Shown here: positions 22,756-34,830 of the stretch, in pieces | Numbering within the stretch: position 1 is the first letter of the stretch | How the letters are laid out: each line of letters opens with the position of its first letter | Source: Acridotheres tristis | Taxonomy: Eukaryota > Chordata > Aves > Passeriformes > Sturnidae | NCBI GenBank assembly: GCA_037013685.1 | Contig: CM072884.1 | Location: 113,632,230 to 113,696,229 of the forward strand | DNA length: 64,000 nt | Direction: 5' to 3' | The notes under the pieces: model-generated | Told to the model about the DNA's origin: nothing | Seen by the model: the letters and a program-made list of their open reading frames with translations, nothing else | Databases searched by the model: none | Program-made: the position numbers and the translations under genes

Positions 22756-24214
22756 AACAAACAAAAAAAAAAAAAAAACAAAAACCAAAACGAACACCAA
22801 ACCGACCAACCCAGCAGAACAAAGATTTGTGGAGCTGTTTTGGAGTATTTTACTTTCAGTAAACCCTGCGTCCCTGTTAGGGAAAAATGATTCCAGGTTA
22901 TTCCAAAGGCAAAGGCAGACTGGGTTCTTTGAAAGTGCAGGGAGAAGTGGAGGATCCCAAATCCTCAGTTTGGTTTTGGGAGGTGGGACTGGGCTGGGCT
23001 GAGCTCAGGGCACAAAACACGAGTGAACCCCCTCCTTTAGCCAAGGAATGTGCTTGGATATTGTGCAAAACTCCAGTTTTTATGGTTTTTTTTTGTTTTG
23101 TTTTATCTTCAAATATCCCGTTCAGCAGTTCTTGAGTGGGACCAGCACTTTCTTATTGATTCTGGAATGAAAACCATCAGCACGTTGTGTGAGCAGAGCC
23201 CTGCATCTGCCACTGCCTTCTCCTCATCCCTGTCCCCCCATCAGGACGTGACGAACTTGGGAATTTTTGTGCTGGGAATCAGCAATTCCTTGGTGGTGCT
23301 TCAGCAAGGACAGGGACAGGCCTGCTGTTAAATCAGGGGTTCACATTCCTTTGGCCAAAAACTGTGGCCAGGCTGTCAAACCCAGAATTTCAGCTGCAGG
23401 GAAAAATGATTTAACCCGAATTTTTCATTTATTCTCTTCTTTTGCTGCTGTGCTGTAAAAGGAAAGTGGGAGTTTTGCTGTTTGTTTCGAGGAGCGGGTA
23501 AGGAACGTTTTTTGAGAGGAAACTTTGGATTTGGGATGAGAAAGAAGGATTTTCCTGCCTTACAAACTTGGTTTGGATTTGTGATTTCCAAGGGGGGAGC
23601 GTTTTCATGAGTTAACTATTAATTAACTGGTTCTGTAATTAGTTTATTAGGTGTTTGCTCAGTGAGCAGCTTTCCAGGTCAGCGATTCTCAAAGAGGTTC
23701 AAGCAGCCTCTTTGTCACCAGCTGCTTCTGTTTGTGTTGGCCAAGCCTCACTCCTCAATTTCCTGCTTTTTTTTTTTTTTTTTTGGATTTCAGGTTCCTC
23801 TGGGTGAGGGGAACCTGGCCCAGGTGGGTTCTGGGCAGGATTTGTGGGATTTTCCAATGAGGACTTTTTTTTTTTCCTGCAGGGAATGAATTCCTCTCCT
23901 GGGATGTGGCTGCCCCAGTTTCCCTGGGGATGTTGTGGTGTTGGGAAAGGGAACGAGCCAGGAGGTTTCACCCCTGGACCTTCTCTCTCTCTCCACTTTA
24001 ATCAGGTTGTACTCAGGGATTTGATTTTTGGGTGTTTTGGGCTTTATTTTTGAGGCGTTGGTGGAGTGATTGAAGATAATTCAGGTTATGATGTTTATAA
24101 CCCTTTGTCAGCAGTGATTTTTAATATTTACCTGACCCCTGTTTGTGAGGCAGCTTCGTGTATCCCAGGATGGATCTGGCAGAATTTGAGCAAGGAATTG
24201 GCAAGATTTCCTCT
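22756..24214 (+). other. Intron 1 between SLC5A3 end and the first duplicated module
   Basis: It begins with A/C-rich simple sequence (about 22740-22800) and continues as unremarkable unique DNA with poly-T tracts at 23765-23784 and 23865-23876. No exon, RNA gene or recognisable mobile element is seen. Confidence 0.5.
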
Positions 24215-25430
24215 TCACTTGGTGAAAACATTGTGACTTCCCCCTGAAACCTTCTGCTCCAGAGCCAAGGCTGCTCTGCAAAAGCGGGAGGATTTAAAAA
24301 TTAAATAAAAATGTGCTGGGGAAGGTTTTTTTTACTCGAGTTCAGCTTTGTCTTTGTCCTGCCTCGCTGTCCTTGGGCAGCAGGGTGGGAATCAGAGCTG
24401 TGTGTCCTGAGCCACATCTGATCCAGGAAAATTCCTCTGAGATAAGGGAGAGATGGCTCAGAGCAGGCTGGGGGGGGCAAGAGGATCAGGAGGAGGAATT
24501 GTGTGTCCAGCAGGAGCAGGGCAGGGATTGTCCCTAAAGACAGGGATTGTCCCTAAAGACAGGGATTGTCCCCCAGGGCTGGGATTGTCCCTAAAGACAG
24601 GGATTGTCCCCAGGGACAGGGATTGTCCCTAAAGACAGGGATTGTCCCCCAGGGCTGGGATTGTCCCTAAAGACAGGGATTGTCCCCAGGGACAGGGATT
24701 GTCCCCAAGGGCTGGGATTGTCCCCAAGGGCAGGGATTGTCCCCCAGGGCAGGGATTGTCCCTAAAGACAGGGATTGTCCCTAAAGACAGGGATTGTCCC
24801 CAGGGACAGGGATTGTCCCCCAGGGCAGGGATTGTCCCCAAGGGCTGGGATTGTCCCCAGGGACAGGGATTGTCCCCCAGGGCAGGGATTGTCCCCAAGG
24901 GCTGGGATTGTCCCCAAGGCCTGGGATTGTCCCCCAGGGCTGGGATTGTCCCCTGTGCTGGCACTGAGACCCTCGAGGGCTGTGTCCAGTTGTGGCTCCT
25001 GCAGGAGAGCCCTGGAGGGGCTGGAGGTGTCCAGGGCAGGGAACGGAGCTGGGAAGGGGCTGGAGCCCCAGGAGGGGCTGAGGGAGCTGGGAAGGGGCTG
25101 AGGCTGGAGAAAAGGAGGCTCAGGGGGGACCTTGTGGCTCTGCACAAGTCCCTGGCAGGAGGGGCAGGGAGGGGGGGTCGGGCTCTGCTCCAGGGAACAG
25201 GGACAGGAGGAGAGGGAACGGCCTCAGGCTGGGCCAGGGCAGGCTCAGCTTGGACAGCAGCAGGAATTTCCCCATGGAAAGGGAGCTCAGGCCTTGGCAG
25301 GGGCTGCCCAGGGAGCTTTGGAGTGCCCATCCCTGCAGGTGGCACCTGGAGGTGGCACTCAGGGTGCCAAGGTGGCCATGGGGCACAGCTGGGACTGCAG
25401 GGGCTGGGAGGGCTTTGCCAGCCCCGGGGA
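24215..25430 (+). repeat. Inverted-duplication module A, left arm
   Basis: This block reappears in reverse complement at 55468-56690, with high visible identity. It has three parts: a unique-looking anchor (24215-24519) containing AGTTCAGCTTTGTCTTTGTC and a GCAAAAGCGGGAGGATTTAA motif, a 20-bp minisatellite (24520-24955), and a CR1 3' segment (24957 onward). The copies diverge abruptly near 24215 and 25430. Confidence 0.85.
24520..24955 (+). repeat. Minisatellite, about 19-20 bp unit
   Basis: Units alternate among GGGATTGTCCCTAAAGACA, GGGATTGTCCCCAGGGACA and GGGATTGTCCCCCAGGGCT, about 22 copies. The core GGGATTGTCCC contains the near-palindrome GGGA...TCCC. The same array occurs inverted at 55940-56380 with a different order of variants. 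Confidence 0.9.
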
Positions 25431-25455
25431 TTTGGGGACTCTCTCATTCTGGGAA
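24957..25455 (+). repeat. CR1 LINE 3' region, longer copy
   Basis: A sense CR1 segment about 500 bases long contains GGAGAAAAGGAGGCTCAGGG, GGGACCTTGTGGCTCTGCAC, AACGGCCTCAGGCTGGGCCA and GGGGCTGCCCAGGGAGCTTT, all hallmarks of the CR1 3' end. Reading frames across it are open only by chance, and no reverse-transcriptase motif is visible. Confidence 0.85.
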
Positions 25456-25459
25456 ATTG

Positions 25460-26715
25460 GCTGAGTGGGCACTTCCCAGACCTGGGATGGGGACCCCAGC
25501 TGACCATGGGGACATCCCTGCCCAGTCTGTAAAACTGGGGAAGAAGGAGGGATGTTCCCTCCATGTCTTTTTTGTTGTTGTTGTTTTAATTTCGTTATTT
25601 AAGCTTAATGAACATACAAAGTAAACTTGATGAAATACATTGACATCATGGTGAGAACACAACTTGGAGTTCCTGGGGAGCTCCTTTCTCAGCAAGTTTC
25701 TGTTGAGGAGAATTTTGCAGTGTTACCTTGAAGCCTTTGTTAGAATGCATTGTGGTCAGAAGAAGTGAAGAGTTTCTGGAGTTTTAAGGAAGGTTTTTAA
25801 TTAATTCTGAGTTTTAACTGATTCTGAATGGATTGTGCCTGGAAGGTTGAGGACTCCCCATCCCTGGCAGTGTCCCAGGCCAGGTTTGGAGCAGCCTGGG
25901 ACAGTGGAAGTTGTCCCTGCCATGGCAAAGGTGGCACTGGATGATCCCTAAAATCCCTTCCAACCCAAACCCTTCTGTGACATTGTGGCCAATTGTTACT
26001 TTAACTGTTTCTAGTAATAAACCATTGAAATGACCCTAAATCATGGAGGATTTGGTTGCTGTTTATTTCAGATTTTAAAGGCACCTTTTTAGGCTTCTTT
26101 TTAGAAATTCTCAAGACTTTCAGCTCTCTAAAATGAATTAAAATCAGTGTTGGGATTGATGTTTTAATTTAGCTGTGAGTCGGTATTTATAGAGTGTATT
26201 CCTTAGATTTTAGTTTAATTTCTTCTACAATTTCCTTCGATCTTAAAAGTTGAGTTAAAATTTTTAAAGATCCATCATAGAATTTAGATTATTTGAGGAA
26301 AAAAGGTGGATTTGGGAACAAAAGAGTTCAGGCATCACTTGGAGTTTCAAAGTTTCTTCTTCTGCATCCAGGTCTGAGGGCTTTGAATTCACATCTGGTT
26401 CTTTGGCTTACACACCATTCAAATGCTAATTCAAATTATTCCGAGGAAAGGGGTGTTCCTTTGAATTCAGAAGTCGTTTTGATCACTTTTCCCCCAGGTT
26501 ATTTTTCGGTGATGTGTCTGCTGTAACTTTCTATTTGCCATTTCTGGATGAGTGTCTCCTGCTTTGCTTTTGTGTTCACCCAGTGTGGGATGGGAACACG
26601 GAAAGGTTGTCATGGCCAGGAGCTCCTGGCCTTTCCCATTTATCCCTTGTGGTGTCTTGGGAAGAAACCTCTGTCCCTGCATCCAGCTGTCCCTAAATTG
26701 AAGAAGAAAGGTGTG
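25460..26715 (+). other. Intronic sequence with one CR1 tail
   Basis: The sequence is mostly AT-rich unique intron. A sense CR1 tail at about 25850-25985 ends in CAACCCAAACCCTTCTGTGA. Nothing else is recognised. Confidence 0.5.
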
Positions 26716-26719
26716 GAAA

Positions 26720-27110
26720 TGTTGGAATGAGTCCAGAGGAAGCCATGGAGCTGCTCCTCTGCTCTGGAGCCAGGCTGGGACACCTGGGGGTGCTCACCTG
26801 GACAGGAGAAGGATCCAGGGAGAGCTCAGAGCCCCTGGCAGGGATCCCCAGAGGGATTTGGGATAAGGGATGGAGGGACAGCACACAGGGAATGGCTTCA
26901 GAGCAGGATTTGATGGGATTTGGGGAATTGGGAATTGTTCCCTGGCAGGGGCTGGGATGGAATTCCCAGAGCAGCCCCTGGATCCCTGGCAGTGCCCAAT
27001 TCCAGGTTGGACATTGGGACAGGATTTGGGATTTGGGATTTGAGGGCAGGGTGGGATTTGTGGTCCCTCCCAACCCAAACCAGTCTGGGATCTCTCCCCA
27101 GCCCTGAACT
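26720..27110 (+). repeat. CR1 LINE 3' region, sense
   Basis: The copy runs from AGAGGAAGCCATGGAGCTGC through CTGGACAGGAGAAGGATCCA and a single GGATGGAGGGACAGCAC segment to CCTGGATCCCTGGCAGTGCC and CAACCCAAACCAGTCTGGGA. It serves as a one-unit reference for the 22-bp segment that is amplified in other copies of this window. Confidence 0.85.
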
Positions 27111-28249
27111 TCCAGGCAGGTTTTGGGAGTCCTCCCATTTCCATGGCTCCGTTTTTTCCCAGGGGTTCAGCCCAGCTCCCACATCTTCTGTTTCCCTGGA
27201 ATGCTGCATTTATCTGCATTTTGATCTTTCCTGCCTGCCCCAAGTGTTGTACCCAACCTGGAGCTGCTGCTCTGGGTTCTGGATGCTTTTACACTAATTG
27301 CAGAGTTTTTAATCATTTTCACTAATAATTTCTAATGTTTTATTAAGTAGTAAATGACAGCAAGGAAATGGTTTTTTTCCCTTAATTTTGCTGCTTGGAA
27401 TTGCAGCTTCCTTCTAAAGATGGATTTTGCCTTCTTTGATTTCCACCTCAGTAAATAATCCCACACCAACCTTTTGTAACTGCTGAGCAACCAAAAAAAG
27501 ACATAATTTTATCCTGCTGTTACTGCACTGAAGGGACAATCAAGCAATTGGGATGGAGTTATTCCTGTTTATAATTTGGGATGTGCCCACTGACTTTAAA
27601 TGCTTCCTGTTGGACTGAGCAAGTGGCCAGAAGGACTTGAGAACTGTCCTAGCCCTAAAACTCCTGAGGATTTGGTGTTTGCTTCTTTCCTCTCATCAAA
27701 GACTCTTCTTGGAGGAGCTTTTGGTGGTTGGCAAAACTTTTTTCGTAGCCAGGGCTGGATTTTCTGTCTCTTGGGCTTTTTCTTAGGGAAATGAGATGGA
27801 AAAAGGAACAGTGTGGAGCTGAGTCCTTTCACCCAGCTCTGGTTCCAGGTGGGTGGCTCCTCTTTTTTTAGGAGGCACCAGAATTCCAAAGGTTTTATTC
27901 CCACATTCCCTTTGTCTCCAAGCTGCTCTTTGAGCTCCATGGCTGATGATCAATGCCTGAAGCCACTTTGCCACCAGTGAATTCCCATTTTTTTTCCCCA
28001 GTTCCCATTTCTTTATACCTTTCCTGGTTGCCAGGTGAGTCCTGTGGGACTGATAAAACCCATGGGGGGATTTTGATTCCCTCTGATACACAACATCCCC
28101 TCAGGACGAGGTGCTTGGTGCTGCTTTGGTGATTTTAATCCTGGGGGAGAAGGGATGGGGCACCCCAGCAGTGCCTGGAACAGCTTCCTGCTCTTGGGTG
28201 GGATTGTGCTGAACTGACAGAGCTGTGAGGAGAGAGGGAAAAGCCACAA
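27111..28249 (+). other. Intronic sequence without recognised features
   Basis: Moderately AT-rich unique DNA. Short open frames on both strands lack family resemblance and splice-site support. Confidence 0.45.
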
Positions 28250-28735
28250 TCACAGAATGCTGAGCTTGGGGAAAACCTTTGGGATGATCCAGCCCAGCCA
28301 TGGACCAGCCCCAGTGGTGTGCTCACCTTTAAACCCCATTCTCAGGGGCCACAACCCCACATTTCTGGGCCACCTGCAGGGATGGGCACTCCAAAGCTCC
28401 CTGGGCAGCTTTTCCCAATGCTTAACAACCTTTTCCATGGGGAAATTCCTGCTGCTGTCCAAGCTGAGCCTGCCCTGGCCCAGCCTGAGGCCGTTCCCTC
28501 TCCTCCTGTCCCTGTTCCCTGGAGCAGAGCCCGACCCCCCCTCCCTGCCCCTCCTGCCAGGGACTTGTGCAGAGCCACAAGGTCCCCCCTGAGCCTCCTT
28601 TTCTCCAGCCTCAGCCCCTTTCCCAGCTCCCTCAGCCCCTCCTGGGGCTCCAGCCCCTTCCCAGCTCCGTTCCCTGCCCTGGGCACCTCCAGCCCCTCCA
28701 GGGCTCTCCTGCAGGAGCCACAACTGGACACAGGT
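28250..28735 (-). repeat. CR1 LINE 3' region, antisense
   Basis: Reverse-complement copy of the same CR1 subfamily as 24957-25455, with GGAAATTCCTGCTGCTGTCC, AGGGACTTGTGCAGAGCCAC and TTTTCTCCAGCCTCAGCCCC in order. It ends at GAGCCACAACTGGACACA. Confidence 0.85.
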
Positions 28736-28959
28736 TTGGAGGTGGGGACAAAGTGCTCAGGGTGTCCCCTCACCTGTGGCTGGTGTGACACCTGGGGCTG
28801 TGTTTGACTTGGTGGGAACTGTGGAGTCACCATTTCTTCTGGGCAGGTCTGAAACACGTGGAGGTGGAGGAGTGGGGAATTTGGATCTGTAGACAAAAGT
28901 CCTTTGGTTCCTTCTTCAGGAGCCCTCAGCCCTGGGTGCCCATGGATGTCCCTGGGTGT

Positions 28960-29195
28960 CCCATTGTGTCCCTGTGTGTCCCTGTGTGTCTGTCCCTGTG
29001 TGTGTGTCCCTGTGTGTCCCTATCTGTGTGTCCCCGTGTGTCCCTGTGTGTGTGTCCCTGTCTGTCCATCCCTGTGTGTCCCCGTGTGTCCCTGTCTGTC
29101 TGTCCCTGTGTGTGTGTCCCTGTGTGTCCCTGTGTGTCCCTGTGTGTCCCTGTCTGTCTGTCTGTCCCTGTGTGTGTGTCCCTGTGTCAGAAGGG
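28960..29195 (+). repeat. Minisatellite of GTCCCTGTGT type (module B array, left)
   Basis: Short units GTCCCTGTGT, GTGTGTGTCCCTGT and CTGTCTGTCCCTGT repeat irregularly. The array is directly joined to a unique-looking anchor at 29196-29400. The same array and anchor occur inverted and longer at 61898-62862. Confidence 0.9.
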
Positions 29196-29400
29196 TCAGG
29201 GCACTCCCAGGCTCTGCTCCATCCCTGTCCCATTGTCCCGGGGCTGAGCCCAGCAATTCCCCCTGCACAGGAGGCACAACTTCTGTCCTGGGCAGGGAGC
29301 AGAGAGGGGCTGGAGTCTCCTCCCTGGGGATATCCCAGAATATTCCACAGTCCCGTGCCCTGTGCTGTCCAGCCTGACCCCTCCCAGCATTCTGCACCTT
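29196..29400 (+). repeat. Module B anchor, left copy
   Basis: This block beginning AGAAGGGTCAGGGCACTCCC and ending GACCCCTCCCAGCATTCTG is almost perfectly repeated in reverse complement at 61898-62100. It does not look like CR1 and may belong to an uncharacterised avian interspersed family that carries the adjoining minisatellite. Confidence 0.8.
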
Positions 29401-29617
29401 TCCAGAACAAGGTGACAACCTGTGGCCACTGCTGTGGCCCGAGGTCACTGCCAGAGTCCCCCAGGGCTGGCCCCAGCTGGGAATGGCTCTGCTGTGCCCG
29501 TGGGGGCAGGAGGGGTGTCCAGAGCTGGGACTGCAAACCAGCCCAGCCCTGCCCTGGGAGCTCTGCCCTGTCCCCTCTGGAGCAGCAGCTCCATGGGCTC
29601 CTCTCCCTGCCCTCGGC
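29401..29617 (+). other. Intronic spacer
   Basis: GC-rich single-copy spacer between module B and the next minisatellite. No feature is recognised. Confidence 0.4.
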
Positions 29618-31025
29618 TGGGACTGGGCTTAGAGCTGGGCTTGGGACTGGGATTAGAGCTGGGATTGGGACTGGGATTAGAGCTGGGCTTTGGGACTGGG
29701 ATTAGAGCTGGGTTTGGGACTGGGATTAGAGCTGGGATTGGGACTGGGATTAGTGCTGGGATTGGGACTGGGATTAGAGCTGGGCTTGGGACTGGGATTA
29801 GAGCTGGGCTTTGGGACTGGGATTAGAGCTGGGATTGGGACTGGGATTAGAGCTGGGCTTTGGGACTGGGATTAGAGCTGGGCTTTGGGACTGGGATTAG
29901 AGCTGGGCTTGGGACTGGGATTAGAGCTGGGATTGGGACTGGGATTAGAGCTGGGCTTGGGACTGGGATTAGAGCTGGGCTTGGGACTGGGATTAGAGCT
30001 GGGCTTGGGACTGGGATTAGAGCTGGGATTGGGACTGGGATTAGAGCTGGGCTTTGGGACTGGGATTAGAGCTGGGCTTGGGACTGGGATTAGTGCTGGG
30101 CTTTGGGACTGGGATTAGAGCTGGGCTCTGGGACTGGGATTAGAGCTGGGCTTGGGACTGGGATTAGAGCTGGGATTGGGACTGGGATTAGAGCTGGGAT
30201 TGGGACTGGGATTAGTGCTGGGCTTGGGACTGGGATTAGTGCTGGGATTGGGACTGGGATTAGAGCTGGGCTTGGGACTGGGATTAGAGCTGGGATTGGG
30301 ACTGGGATTAGTGCTGGGCTTGGGACTGGGATTAGAGCTGGGCTTGGGACTGGGATTAGTGCTGGGTTTGGGACTGGGATTAGAGCTGGGCTCTGGGACT
30401 GGGATTAGAGCTAGGCTTTGGGACTGGGATTAGAGCTGGGCTTGGGACTGGGATTAGAGCTGGGCTTGGGACTGGGATTAGAGCTGGGCTTTGGGACTGG
30501 GATTAGAGCTGGGATTGGGACTGGGCTTAGAGCTGGGTTTGGGACTGGGATTAGTGCTGGGATTGGGACTGGGATTAGAGCTGGGATTGGGACTGGGATT
30601 AGAGCTGGGATTGGGACTGGGATTAGTGCTGGGCTTTGGGACTGGGATTAGTGCTGGGCTTTGGGACTGGGATTAGAGCTGGGTTTGGGACTGGGATTAG
30701 AGCTGGGATTTGGGACTGGGATTAGAGCTGGGCTTTGGGACTGGGATTAGTGCTGGGCTTTGGGACTGGGATTAGAGCTGGGCTTTGGGACTGGGATTAG
30801 AGCTGGGATTTGGGACTGGGATTAGAGCTGGGCTTTGGGACTGGGTTTAGAGCTGGGATTTGGGACTGGGATTAGTGCTGGGATTTGGGACTGGGATTAG
30901 AGCTGGGCTTTGGGACTGGGATTAGAGCTGGGATTTGGGACTGGAATTAGAGCTGGGCTTTGGGACTGGGATTAGAGCTGGGCTTTGGGACTGGGATTAG
31001 AGCTGGGATTTGGGACTGGGATCAG
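29618..31025 (+). repeat. Minisatellite, 24-25 bp unit, about 57 copies
   Basis: Nearly perfect repetition of GGGACTGGGATTAGAGCTGG followed by GATT, GCTT or GCTTT. Variants with TTAGTGCTGG recur throughout. The 24/25-base length polymorphism (one or two extra T) shifts the frame and explains the short overlapping glycine/leucine-rich open frames. The array lies 1.2 kb before MRPS6 exon 2. Confidence 0.95.
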
Positions 31026-32203
31026 TGGTGGCTGTTCAGGAAAAAATGTTGTGGCTCCTGAGCTGGGAGCCAGGCTGGCTCCCATTTCCTCTGTCCCCAA
31101 GTGGGCTGGCCCTGAGGCAAACCAGGGAACCTGTGTCTGTGGATCTCTTGGTTAGCAGAGTTCAGCCTATTTTTAGTTTTTGTGATGGCTTTAGGCAAGC
31201 CAGGATAAACCATGGCAATTTTGGGAGAGGGAGAATGAGAGGGATTACAGTGACAAGCTTTCCAACCCAACAATTAGTTGATGTTTTCAGAGTATGGCCA
31301 CAAGTGGGGAAGGTTGCAAATTTTACAATCCCGAATGTAGAAATCTGTGGCTTTCTTTTCTTGTTCTTTCTCTCTGGTTTTGGTTTTAAATACACGAGGC
31401 TCAAAGCTTTGGCCTCGTTTGTGTTCAGAAATTGCACCTCGGGTTGGCACTCGGGGAATGTGCTGATCCCTGGGCATGTGGAAAAGGCACAAAAAGCTTC
31501 TGTGTCATTTGGGGGCCGAGGGAGTTTACCCAACAATATTGAATTTAATTTCATTTTAATCTGCACGGAGGTTAAGAAAGGTTTGTCGGGGGGGGGGGGA
31601 GCTCTGCACAACTCCCTGAAATGTGAAAGGAGGTTGTGGAATGGGCACAGAGCAGCCTCAGGACAACACTCCAGGGGCAGAATGGGATTGCTGGGGGTGT
31701 GCAGGGCCAGGAGCTGGGGCAGGGATCCCTGTGGGTCCCTCCCAGCCCAGGATATTATTCCATGGTTCTCTGGCATCACACACCTGCACTGTAAATAACA
31801 GCAGAAATCATTTCGTGCTCATTGCTGTCTCCATATCGAGCCGTGCATTTGTGTTTTCCCCACACTGTTCACTTTGAATATTCATGAACAATAACGGTGC
31901 AAAGACCCCAAAACTCTTCCAAATCCATCATTTTCCTTTGCTAGGAGCATTGACTTGTGCCAGGCTCAGACCAAGGTGAGTCAAATCCATGGACTCATTT
32001 TCTCATTTTCTTGGAAATGGCAACAAATTTTGCTGAGGAATAAAAATTCTCTCCCAAATGCCTCCACTTTACCTTCTTGCCTTGCAGCACCAAGGGCTGA
32101 GCTGTGCAAGTGCAGGAGTCCTTTCTACCCCACGAAAGAACCAGATTTCTATGAATTTCTCACTTTTCTTCCTTTTTTTTTTTTTTTTTTTTTTTCCCCC
32201 CAG
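31026..32203 (+). other. End of MRPS6 intron 1
   Basis: Mostly unique sequence. A CR1-like tail lies at about 31600-31780 and ends GGATATTATTCCATGGTTCT. At 31785-31905 an AT-balanced block with TTGAATATTCATGAAC has the look of a conserved non-coding element. The intron ends in a roughly 25-base T run and CCCCCCAG at 32202-32203, a strong polypyrimidine tract and acceptor. Confidence 0.5.
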
Positions 32204-32343
32204 CCTGAGACAGCTGCTGTGCTCAAACGCAGCATTGAGGCTCTGCTGGAGAGAGGAGCCATCGTGAGGAACCTGGAGAATCTGGGGGAGAGGTCCCTGC
32301 CTTACAAAATCTCCAAGCACAAGGAACGTCACAAGAGAGGAGG
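32204..32343 (+). CDS. MRPS6: MRPS6 coding exon 2
   Basis: The exon encodes residues 16-61 and the first two bases of codon 62. It opens with [14 protein letters not shown] and contains [18 protein letters not shown], the most conserved part of the bS6m fold, then a basic [10 protein letters not shown] stretch. The vertebrate protein has the same exon junctions. The acceptor AG is at 32202-32203 after a long T run, and the donor is AGG|GTGAGT at 32343/32344. Without splicing the frame would stop at once (GGG TGA), which confirms the boundary. The S6-family ferredoxin-like fold begins in exon 1 and continues into exon 3. Confidence 0.96.
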
Positions 32344-32424
32344 GTGAGTGGTGCTGCCATTGCTAAAATGCTGCCAGTGCTGCTCCTGCAAAATCAGGAA
32401 CAACCCTTTGGGTTTCCTGGTGAT

Positions 32425-32455
<31 letters not shown>

Positions 32456-32794
32456 GGTTGCAGGTGAGACCTGGGAGTGCTGGGTGGTTGTTGGGGTGTG
32501 TGTGTGTGTGTCCTGCTTGGAGTGTTTTGTGTGTTTTATTCTGAGTGGTGTCACTTTTCTGAGTGTTTTCAGTCGTGTTTTTGTAGCCTCAGGCCTGCAG
32601 AACTTTGCCCCAATATAAACAGTAGTATTATTATTTTTTTAAATAACTATTTTTAGGCGGTTTCCTGATAAAAGCTGAACTTAATCTGCTGGTTGGCAGG
32701 ATGGGTTCCTTTCCTCCAATGTTGGTTATCAAGTTCAGGTGCCCTGGAAAGACTTGGTTGTGGTTCTGATCCAGTTTTTGGGTTTGATAAAGTC

Positions 32795-33140
32795 CAGAAT
32801 CATGGAATGGTTTGGGTTGGGAGGGATTTTAAAGCTCATCCAGTGCCACCCCTGCCATGGCAGGGACACCTCCCACTGTCCCAGTGTCCAACCTGGAACT
32901 GAACATTCCAGGGATCCAGGGGCAGCCACAGCAAATCTGGGAATTCCAGCCCAGGGAACAATTCCTAATTCCCAAAATCCCATCAAGTCCTGCTCTGAAG
33001 CCATTCCCTGGGTGCTGTCCCTGCATTCCCTGGGTGCTGTCCCTCCATCCCTTATCCCAAATCCCTCTCCAGCTTTCCTGGAGCCCCTGCCAGGGGCTCT
33101 GAGCTCTCCCTGGAGCTTCTCCTGTCCCAGCCCCTCACTG
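32795..33140 (-). repeat. CR1 LINE 3' region, antisense
   Basis: The copy begins near CATGGAATGGTTTGGGTTGG, passes through CCATGGCAGGGACACCTCCC and CAGGGATCCAGGGGCAGCCA, then has two copies of the CATTCCCTGGGTGCTGTCCC segment, and ends in the GGGGCTCTGAGCTCTCCCTG block. Confidence 0.9.
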
Positions 33141-34159
33141 CAGGATGTTTTAGGTATTCCTGTGTTTTATGTTCTGGAGATGTTGCTAAGCAACCCCCAC
33201 TGCTGGGGCTGCCTAATCCAAAAAAAAAAACAAAAACCGAAAAAAACCAATTATTACAATTGCAGCAATTATAACAATTAACGAGCTCCTCCCCATCCTG
33301 CAGCGATCCAGGGGAGCTTGGCCAGCCCTGCTCTTCCTTCAGGGAGCTCAGGGGACTCCAGAGCTGTGAAATCCTTCTTGGATCAACACTCTGGGGGTGA
33401 CTCCTGGTTCCATTCCCTCTTCTGAGCACTTCGTGGTGCTCCTGCCAAACGGGAATGGTGAGAGCTGCCAGGGGAAGGGGGAATGTCCAGCACACTCCTG
33501 TTCCATCAGCCAGGGGAGGAGAAACTTCAGGGAGCCCTCTGAGAAGCTTCAGGAACACTTGGAAAAGGAGGGAAGGGGACTTTTCCCCAAGAAGATGCAG
33601 TGACAGACATTGGGGTGGGTTCCCAGGGCCAGAGGGCAGGGTTGGATGGGGCACTGGGGAGGAATTCCTCCCTGGGGAGGTGAAGAGGCCCTGGCACACA
33701 TCCCCTGGAATGGCTCCTCTTCATCCCTTCTCCAAAATCCTGGAGATGTTGGTTCCTGGCTTCTGTTCAACCCAAAACCTGACCTGCAGAATTGCTGCCA
33801 GCCAAGGCAAAATCTGTCACCCAACCTCTCCACCAGAGCACCCAAAAATCAAAGGAATTTCTTCCCTCTGCCTCAGCTCTCCACTGGCACAAGGAGAGAA
33901 GCACCAGCTCCTTGTTCTGCCCTTGGAAAAGGCTTTAATGTTTATAAAATGTGTCTGCTCTGACAGCAGGATGAGGTAATCACTAATTCTGGCTTGAGAC
34001 AAGAATTTCTGGGCTCCCATGGGCACACAACAGGATTTCATCCTGCATTGCCAAACTGGCAGAGTCAAGCCATGGCTGGAGGAAAAAAAATAACCCATAT
34101 GGAGCAGGAGAGCAAAACAGGCATGGGCAGAGTGGCAGTGCCTGGAGGGGAGTCAGGGA
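33141..34159 (+). other. Intron 2 spacer
   Basis: A short A-rich patch at 33220-33280 is followed by GC-rich single-copy DNA. Overlapping open frames occur on both strands, with no family resemblance. Confidence 0.4.
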
Positions 34160-34830
34160 CTGCTTTGGCTTGGGAGAGACCCCAAATCCCCCCCAGAGCC
34201 CCCCCTGCCATGGCAGGGACACCTCCCACTGTCCCAATGTCCAACCTGGAACTGAACATTCCAGGGATCCAGGGGCAGCCACAGCAAATCTGGGAATTCC
34301 ATCCCAGCCCCTGCCAGGGAACAATTCCTAATTCCCAAAATCCCATCAAATCCTACTTTGAAGCCATTCCCTGGGTGCTGTCCCTCCATTCCCTGTGTCC
34401 TGTCCCTCCATTCCCTGTGTCCTGTCCCTCCATTCCCTGTGTCCTGTCCCTCCTTTCCTCCCAGCAGAGCTCCTCCATCCTCCTAAAGGGTTGAAGATTT
34501 TATTTTCAAGATCTGTTCTGGCTCTACTTGGGTCAAGCAAACAGCTCCATGTTCACTTTTGCACCTTAAAAATCAAGAGATTAAATTCCCCAAAGCTCTG
34601 GTTAAAACAAAATAACGTTGAATCCTAAAAGATCCCAGAATCCTGGAATGGTTTGGGTTGGGAGGGACCCCAAATCCCCCCCAGAGCCACCCCTGCCATG
34701 GCAGGGACACCTCCCACTGTCCCAATGTCCAACCTGGAACTGAACATTCCAGGGATCCAGGGGCAGCCACAGCTGCTCTGGGAATTCCATCCCAGGGAAC
34801 AATTCCTAATTCCCCAAATCCCACCCTGCC
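34160..34830 (-). repeat. CR1-spacer-CR1 block, copy 1 of a direct duplication
   Basis: Two antisense CR1 tails (34160-34460 and 34630-34830) flank a 170-base spacer containing TTGAAGATTTTATTTTCAAG and GGTTAAAACAAAATAACGTT. The whole block, spacer included, recurs in the same orientation at 53745-54690. In this copy the internal 22-bp CR1 segment is present four times (34365-34455). Confidence 0.88.

Noticed and set aside
24642..25564. Open frames of about 300 codons over the module A minisatellite and CR1 segment
   Set aside because: Minisatellite periodicity plus GC-rich CR1 3' sequence. No reverse-transcriptase or endonuclease motif is visible.
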